DNA from: Agathobacter sp.
GTDB lineage: Bacteria; Bacillota; Clostridia; Lachnospirales; Lachnospiraceae
Direction: 5' to 3'
Assembly: GCA_017409825.1 (NCBI GenBank)
Contig: JAFQRZ010000012.1
Coordinates: forward strand, 1 to 64,000
Length of the DNA: 64,000 nt
The stretch's first letter is position 1. Each line of letters starts with the position of its first letter. Of the stretch, positions 59,879-64,000 are shown in pieces. The notes under the pieces were generated by a model. It had not been told where the DNA came from and made no database searches. It saw only the letters and a program-made list of their open reading frames with translations. The position numbers were made by a program, and so were the translations under genes.

Positions 59879-62326
59879 TTACTCTCCTTTGTTATCTCTA
59901 TCTTCCGCAAATGTCGCCAAATACATCTGCCCCAAAGCGATTCCACCATCGCCACAAGGCACTTTTTCGTTCGTATAAACCTTTTTGTCATTCTTGTAGA
60001 ATCCTTGGCACACTTCCGTTAAAAGAATACGATTGATAAACGTTCCACCACTAAGTGCAATTTTGTTTATATTCTCTTCTTCACAAATTTTTTCTGCCAT
60101 TTCCACGATTGCAGTGGCTACAGCATGATGGAATAAATATGCCAGAACCTCCTTAGAATAATGATTCTTGAAGCGATACAAATCTACCAGAAACTTAACA
60201 CCATTGGCCTGCCAGCAATTATCTATCTTGACATAGTTTATTTTTAATACCTTTTGGAGCATATTCGTTTCTGTTTTCGCCATAGCATCTATTTGGCGTT
60301 TTCCTTCGTGTGCCGCTTGCTCTAGCTTAATCGCACACTCACCTTCATACGAATTGTAGCGACAGATATCAAGTAAAGCGGCTACTGCATCAAAAAATCG
60401 TCCCATAGAAGAGGAATATGCGGTATTGATATTCTGCTTCCATGCCATTTCCTGAAGCTTCCGTTTTTGTCGCGCAGTCTCATCTGCATTCCCCTGCGTA
60501 TCTACACAAACCTTCTCGTATTCGGTAAAAAATGCCTCTACATCATATCCACGTTCTCTCGCTTCGAGCATATAGGAATAAAGGGTCATATCCGCCTGCT
60601 TTGCACTTGCATCGCCACCGACCAATTTTACCGAAGAAAAATGTCCTGCACGAGTCATCTTCTCTTCTTCGCAAAGCAAAAATTCACTGCCCCAAATCGT
60701 ACCATCCGTACCGTATCCCGTTCCGTCACAGGCAATTCCCAACACCTTTCCTTCTAACCCATGCTCTGCAATTACAGATGCCACATGGGCGTGATGGTGC
60801 TGGATTTTCTTCTTCGTATTCTGCGCAGAAAAATATCCTGGATGCAAATCTCCCACACGGATTTCAGGCGATATTTCTAAAAGCTGCTGCATACGTCTAA
60901 GCCCAGTTTCACGGCTCTCCATGCAACGAACATCTTCCAAGTCTCCAAAATACTGACTCAGATAAACCAATTCTTCTCTTCCTAGAGCAAAGACTGCCTT
61001 CAAATCGCCACCTGCCGCAAAGCCATCCTTCGCCAATTTTCTATGCAAACGAATCGGTTCTGGTGCCAGCCCTCTCGCACGTCGAATCAACTGAATTCTA
61101 TCGTCCTCTTGAACAATACAACCACCTCGATGCTTGATTTTTGTCACCTGATAAATACTGTCATCGAGTGGTGTCAAAATCTCTCTATCATGCGTCAGCA
61201 TAAAATCAATCCCATTTCCAATGTGCTGCATCATCTCATCTTCTGAAATAATAATCGGCTCTCCTCCACGATTACCACTCGTCATAACCAACGGTCCCGT
61301 TTCTTCCAGCAACAATATCTGCAACGGATTGCATGGAAGAAGTGCACCGATTCTATCACTTTCTCCACAAATCTCTGGTACGAAATCTTTTTTCTTCTTC
61401 AATAACACAATCGGTCTTGCAGAGGACTCTAAAATTGCAGCTTCTTTCTCAGATACTTCACAATACTTCCGAACCTCATCTAGGTTCAAAAACATTACTG
61501 CAAATGGTTTCTTATCGCGATTCTTAAACTCTCGCAAACGGTCTGCAGCCTTGGAGTTCATTGGTGAGAACGCAAAATGATAGCCTCCAATATCCTTAAT
61601 TGCCCCGATTTTTCCTTGAAGCAAAGCTTGAACTGCTTCAGAAATCGCCTGCTGCTCATCCGAAATTTGCAGGAAATGTTGCACAGCACTTTCATTCTTT
61701 TCTACCACATCTTCAACTGCAACATAACGCAAGCTTGGTCCACAATCCTTGCATGCTATCGTCTGTGCATGGCGACGAATATTTCCTTTTTGCGTATATT
61801 CTTTTTCACAGGCCTCGCACATTGGAAAGACATCCATCGTAATCGTTTCTCTGTCATACGGCACATTTTTTTGGATTGAAAAACGTGGACCGCAAGCCGT
61901 ACAGCTAATAAATGGATAACGATAGCGACGATTGTTTGGATCATGCATCTCTGCAACACATCTATCACAAGTAGGCAAATCAACCGGAAGGAAACGACGA
62001 ACTTCGCGTCCATTGCCACTTTCTACGATGCGAAATTTATTTCCTGTTTCTGAATCAGAAACATCTATTGTGTCGCTAATTTCTTCCACATCTAGCTCAT
62101 CAATTCTACAACCAGGCAATTCCCCCGCTTCTGTAACGCACATAAGACGCTGGACAAATACATCCACCGCCTGTTTCTCACCAGAGACAATGATTTCCAC
62201 AATGCCTCCTAAATTCTTCACTTGTCCTGTTAATTTTAGTTCTTCTGCCAGTTCCGCTACAAAAGGTCGAAATCCAATGCCCTGTACCAGACCGGAAACT
62301 GTAATTTTATATACTGCATTCATCAT
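59879..62326 (-). CDS. hypF: [NiFe]-hydrogenase maturation carbamoyltransferase HypF
   Basis: Protein of 815 aa that makes thiocarbamate on HypE for the cyanide ligands of [NiFe] hydrogenase. It has an N-terminal acylphosphatase domain (KITVSGLVQGIGFRPFV), zinc fingers (CDRCVAEMHD, CTACGPRF, CEACEKEY, CKDCG), a YrdC-like domain and a C-terminal Kae1-like domain (HHHAHVASVIAEHG, ALSGGTFINR, CGDGGIALGQ). No other hyp genes are in the window. A TATAAT ends 6 nt before the ATGATG start and there is no ribosome site, so the mRNA appears leaderless. An ATG at 62323 is equally possible. Confidence 0.95.
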   Translation of the reverse strand: MMNAVYKITVSGLVQGIGFRPFVAELAEELKLTGQVKNLGGIVEIIVSGEKQAVDVFVQRLMCVTEAGELPGCRIDELDVEEISDTIDVSDSETGNKFRIVESGNGREVRRFLPVDLPTCDRCVAEMHDPNNRRYRYPFISCTACGPRFSIQKNVPYDRETITMDVFPMCEACEKEYTQKGNIRRHAQTIACKDCGPSLRYVAVEDVVEKNESAVQHFLQISDEQQAISEAVQALLQGKIGAIKDIGGYHFAFSPMNSKAADRLREFKNRDKKPFAVMFLNLDEVRKYCEVSEKEAAILESSARPIVLLKKKKDFVPEICGESDRIGALLPCNPLQILLLEETGPLVMTSGNRGGEPIIISEDEMMQHIGNGIDFMLTHDREILTPLDDSIYQVTKIKHRGGCIVQEDDRIQLIRRARGLAPEPIRLHRKLAKDGFAAGGDLKAVFALGREELVYLSQYFGDLEDVRCMESRETGLRRMQQLLEISPEIRVGDLHPGYFSAQNTKKKIQHHHAHVASVIAEHGLEGKVLGIACDGTGYGTDGTIWGSEFLLCEEEKMTRAGHFSSVKLVGGDASAKQADMTLYSYMLEARERGYDVEAFFTEYEKVCVDTQGNADETARQKRKLQEMAWKQNINTAYSSSMGRFFDAVAALLDICRYNSYEGECAIKLEQAAHEGKRQIDAMAKTETNMLQKVLKINYVKIDNCWQANGVKFLVDLYRFKNHYSKEVLAYLFHHAVATAIVEMAEKICEEENINKIALSGGTFINRILLTEVCQGFYKNDKKVYTNEKVPCGDGGIALGQMYLATFAEDRDNKGE

Positions 62327-62332
62327 GTGGAT

Positions 62333-62338
62333 ATTATA
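62333..62338 (-). promoter_or_regulatory. -10 element placing the hypF start at +1
   Basis: TATAAT (62338-62333) with a weak -35. The gap to the first ATG (62326) is six bases. It directly follows the T run of the upstream terminator (62360-62389). Confidence 0.55.
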
Positions 62339-62359
62339 ACATTTTTCCCAATAAAAAAA

Positions 62360-62389
62360 CACCCCAGATTGCCATAACTCTCTGAGGTG
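62360..62389 (-). terminator. terminator of the 62397 gene
   Basis: CACCTCAGA (62389-62381 on the minus strand) pairs with TCTGGGGTG (62368-62360) with one wobble, followed by TTTTTTT. Confidence 0.8.
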
Positions 62390-62396
62390 CTCTAAA

Positions 62397-62687
62397 TCAT
62401 CTCTGTTTCCATAAGAATGATTCTCTCCTTCCATATTCTCTTTCGTATACATCTTTAATATCCTGAGCTTTATAATCCAACACCTTGAATTCTTCTAACT
62501 CAGCCGTTTCTTTTTCCAGTTCTCTTTCGAAAGGGCGTTCCTCTTTCTCCTTGCGCTCCCTTCGACCATCATATCCCCTTGTCTCTGTTGCGAACACATG
62601 ATAATACTCACCACTTGCTCCAACTGCCTTCTGAGAATATACATAAGTTGGTGGTCCACTTCCCACATACTGAATACTCTGCAACAT
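62397..62687 (-). CDS. small charged protein of unknown function
   Basis: Protein of 96 aa. Residues 1-40 contain Gly/Tyr/Ser-rich sequence (YVGSGPPTYVYSQKAVGASG). Residues 45-95 are highly charged, Arg/Glu/Lys-rich and probably helical. No signal peptide or known domain is recognised. AAAGGAGGTAA precedes ATG and a terminator follows, so it looks like a real monocistronic gene. A coat or structural protein would fit the composition, but nothing shows it. Confidence 0.6.
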   Translation of the reverse strand: MLQSIQYVGSGPPTYVYSQKAVGASGEYYHVFATETRGYDGRRERKEKEERPFERELEKETAELEEFKVLDYKAQDIKDVYEREYGRRESFLWKQR

Positions 62688-62775
62688 CCTTGTTACCTCC
62701 TTTCACAGTTTCTATTTCTAGAACCTGCCCACATCTTGTGGTAATACTATTCTCTTTGGTATATATATCGGCATT

Positions 62776-63177
62776 TTATGTATTATCTTTAGTATCTGCT
62801 TTGACCTCTTTCAGGTTCTTTACCCCAAAGAGGAAGTACACCATATGAAACACCCAAACCGCAAATAAAATCGCACGCCCTACTGGAACTCGACTCATCA
62901 TAATAAATCCGATAGACATAAAAAGTGTTACAGTTGTCATAATTCGTATCTTCGTTTTCCGTGTCATGCCTTTTCCTGCTACATAAGATTCCAAATTATC
63001 TTTGTACAATTTCGTACCCACAAACCATTCGTTTAGTTTTTTCGAACTTTTGGCAAAACAATATGCAGCTAATAATAAAAATGGAAACGTTGGGAGCACA
63101 GGTACTACCGATCCAACCGCTCCAATAACTAATCCTACACAACCGACCACAATATACACAATTTTCTTAATACTCAT
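62776..63177 (-). CDS. DUF454 (YbaN-like) inner membrane protein
   Basis: Protein of 133 aa with three or four hydrophobic segments, matching DUF454/YbaN: GAVGSVVPVLPTFPFLLLAA (near 19-38) and CFAKSSKKLNEWF (near 40-52) are hallmarks. Function unknown; relatives often lie near heme or iron genes. The ATG at 63177 follows AAGGAGAA and lies 25 nt after the DUF3793 gene, with which it probably forms an iron-regulated operon. Confidence 0.85.
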   Translation of the reverse strand: MSIKKIVYIVVGCVGLVIGAVGSVVPVLPTFPFLLLAAYCFAKSSKKLNEWFVGTKLYKDNLESYVAGKGMTRKTKIRIMTTVTLFMSIGFIMMSRVPVGRAILFAVWVFHMVYFLFGVKNLKEVKADTKDNT

Positions 63178-63202
63178 TTTAGATTCTCCTTCATGTTTCA
63201 AA

Positions 63203-63817
63203 TTAAGAAGCAAATGGAATACTTTGCTCGCGATAGAGCTGAATAATCGGGCGAATTCCATGCCCATTTGCCAATAAAACAATCAATTCTTCCTTTGCCT
63301 CTTCATACGCATCGAAAATTTTTCTCTTGGAAGCAACATCCGCATATACCTTCCAATATCCAGAATATAGATAATTATTCCCTTTATGTTCGATAAATCC
63401 TAGAACATCCTCTAATGGATAACCCAGGAGAAGCCCCATTTCATGAGGAAAGCCTTCTCCTTGATCCATGTATGTCTGATAACGGTATTGAAACGTTCTT
63501 AAAATACCGCCCAGGGATAAATCATGATAACCATTTGCCTTTAAAATACGTTGCACTTCTGGGTCATTTAAATGCGTTGCTAATTGCATTTTGCGAAACA
63601 GCAGGAAGGTGGTTTTCTCATCCTGTCGCAGCAAACGGTAATGAAGAATCCCTGTCTTCTTTAAGATTATACGAACAGCATCTTCATCTTTACTTGATAC
63701 GATCAACAAATTAGACATTTTAATTCCTTTGATAAGCGGAGCACATTGTAGCACCAGCTTCGTCTCTACTTGTGATAAATCCATTGTTTGCACAATCTTA
63801 AATACTTCTTGACACAT
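63203..63817 (-). CDS. DUF3793 family protein
   Basis: Soluble protein of 204 aa of the DUF3793 family, found in anaerobic Firmicutes, often next to flavodoxin or Feo iron-uptake genes. The characteristic GFPHEMGLLLGYPLEDVLGF and GNNYLYSGYWKVYAD segments are present at about 122-155. Function unknown. AAAAGGAG precedes ATG. It is divergent from a gene starting beyond the window, and two DtxR-like palindromes lie between them, so iron control is likely. Confidence 0.85.
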   Translation of the reverse strand: MCQEVFKIVQTMDLSQVETKLVLQCAPLIKGIKMSNLLIVSSKDEDAVRIILKKTGILHYRLLRQDEKTTFLLFRKMQLATHLNDPEVQRILKANGYHDLSLGGILRTFQYRYQTYMDQGEGFPHEMGLLLGYPLEDVLGFIEHKGNNYLYSGYWKVYADVASKRKIFDAYEEAKEELIVLLANGHGIRPIIQLYREQSIPFAS

Positions 63818-63837
63818 AACAGCTCCTTTTTGTTCCA

Positions 63838-63853
63838 GTTAGTCTTAACTAAC
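63838..63853. promoter_or_regulatory. DtxR-like operator, inner site
   Basis: GTTAGTCTTAACTAAC, a perfect 6-bp inverted repeat with a 4-bp centre, resembling the TTAGGTTAG half-sites of iron-dependent DtxR/IdeR repressors. It lies about 20 nt upstream of the DUF3793 start. Confidence 0.5.
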
Positions 63854-63934
63854 CTTGGTTTACTATATCTAATCCATTCATATTTGTCAATCTTATTTTG
63901 TGTTTTTTTATAAGGACATATTCGCACTTGTTTA

Positions 63935-63952
63935 GCAACTAATTTTAGTTGC
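63935..63952. promoter_or_regulatory. DtxR-like operator, outer site
   Basis: GCAACTAATTTTAGTTGC, a perfect 18-bp palindrome overlapping the -35 of the outgoing plus-strand promoter. Confidence 0.5.
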
Positions 63953-63992
63953 AAATCTTTTTAGATAATTATATAATAATTTGTGTAGGAGG
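63949..63992 (+). promoter_or_regulatory. promoter and ribosome site of a gene beyond the window
   Basis: TTGCAA (63949-63954), 17-nt spacer, TATAAT (63972-63977), then AGGAGG (63987-63992). The start codon would fall just past position 64000. By the operator and DUF3793 context, a feo-type iron gene is the best guess. Confidence 0.65.
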
Positions 63993-64000
63993 TATTTTCA

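Noticed and set aside
61221-61580. 119-codon plus-strand frame inside hypF
   Set aside because: It is antisense to well-conserved HypF sequence and has no start signal.

Overview
The window looks like chromosome from a spore-forming, low-GC Lachnospiraceae-type Clostridium (Firmicutes). This is inferred from strong AGGAGG-type ribosome binding sites, the A+T-rich spacers, a T-box in front of ileS, a ger germination operon with spoIIR, a CotF-like coat protein, families typical of Clostridia (DUF3793, DUF1934, TIGR04086), and a glucuronate/galacturonate degradation locus expected of a plant-fibre-using gut anaerobe. No tRNA, rRNA or CRISPR array was seen.

Layout: 1-175 probable end of an insertion sequence lying mostly outside the window. 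176-4087 sugar symporter and carboxylesterase divergent from an AraC regulator. 4281-5845 PIN toxin with an XRE-ImmA/IrrE protein. 6248-13095 glycogen phosphorylase, ileS with T-box leader, DUF4190-like membrane protein. 13261-18874 pncB, glycosyltransferase, mutY, unknown membrane protein. 19050-20773 HTH-Fic protein, a possible small RNA, CotF-like protein. 21029-30470 hexuronate locus: kdgK, yhcH, uxuA and a PRTase-like gene on the plus strand face uxuB, kdgA, a second kdgK and uxaC on the minus strand; together these convert D-glucuronate to KDPG and then to pyruvate and glyceraldehyde 3-phosphate. 30654-41517 GH5 glycosidase, serS, DUF1294, HTH-Uma2 fusion, secDF, TIGR04086 protein, asnS, FKBP lipoprotein, small unknowns. 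41579-46982 ispE, a GntR regulator, gerA-type operon and spoIIR. 47201-49046 secreted or unknown proteins and a LURP-one protein. 49140-54202 four-gene ABC permease/two-component operon. 54349-59584 ABC-F protein with attenuator leader plus a heterodimeric ABC exporter. 59879-63817 hypF, a small protein, DUF454 and DUF3793 genes, and at the right edge two DtxR-like palindromes and the promoter of a gene starting beyond the window.

The most unusual content is in the spacers. Four 151-154 bp palindromic elements (14742-14892, 15003-15156, 25487-25639, 32090-32241) share a conserved core. Their outer arms and apical stems differ in sequence yet still pair, which is the signature of a structured RNA or cruciform family. 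A second family has two members of exactly 75 bp (24027-24101 and 34821-34895) with the same 23-nt loop in opposite orientations. A third pair of terminator-like hairpins (6147-6181, 37793-37825) shares an identical 19-nt centre inside different stems. At several sites an inverted copy of the neighbouring gene's 3' end flanks the element.

Regulatory signals worth reading: a sigma-G-type promoter placed inside the gntR terminator ahead of the ger operon; an attenuator with a three-codon leader peptide before the ABC-F gene; apparently leaderless mutY and hypF; a promoter box shared by the ABC/two-component operon and the LURP-one gene; and FadR-type operator matches at the hexuronate genes and at ispE-gntR.
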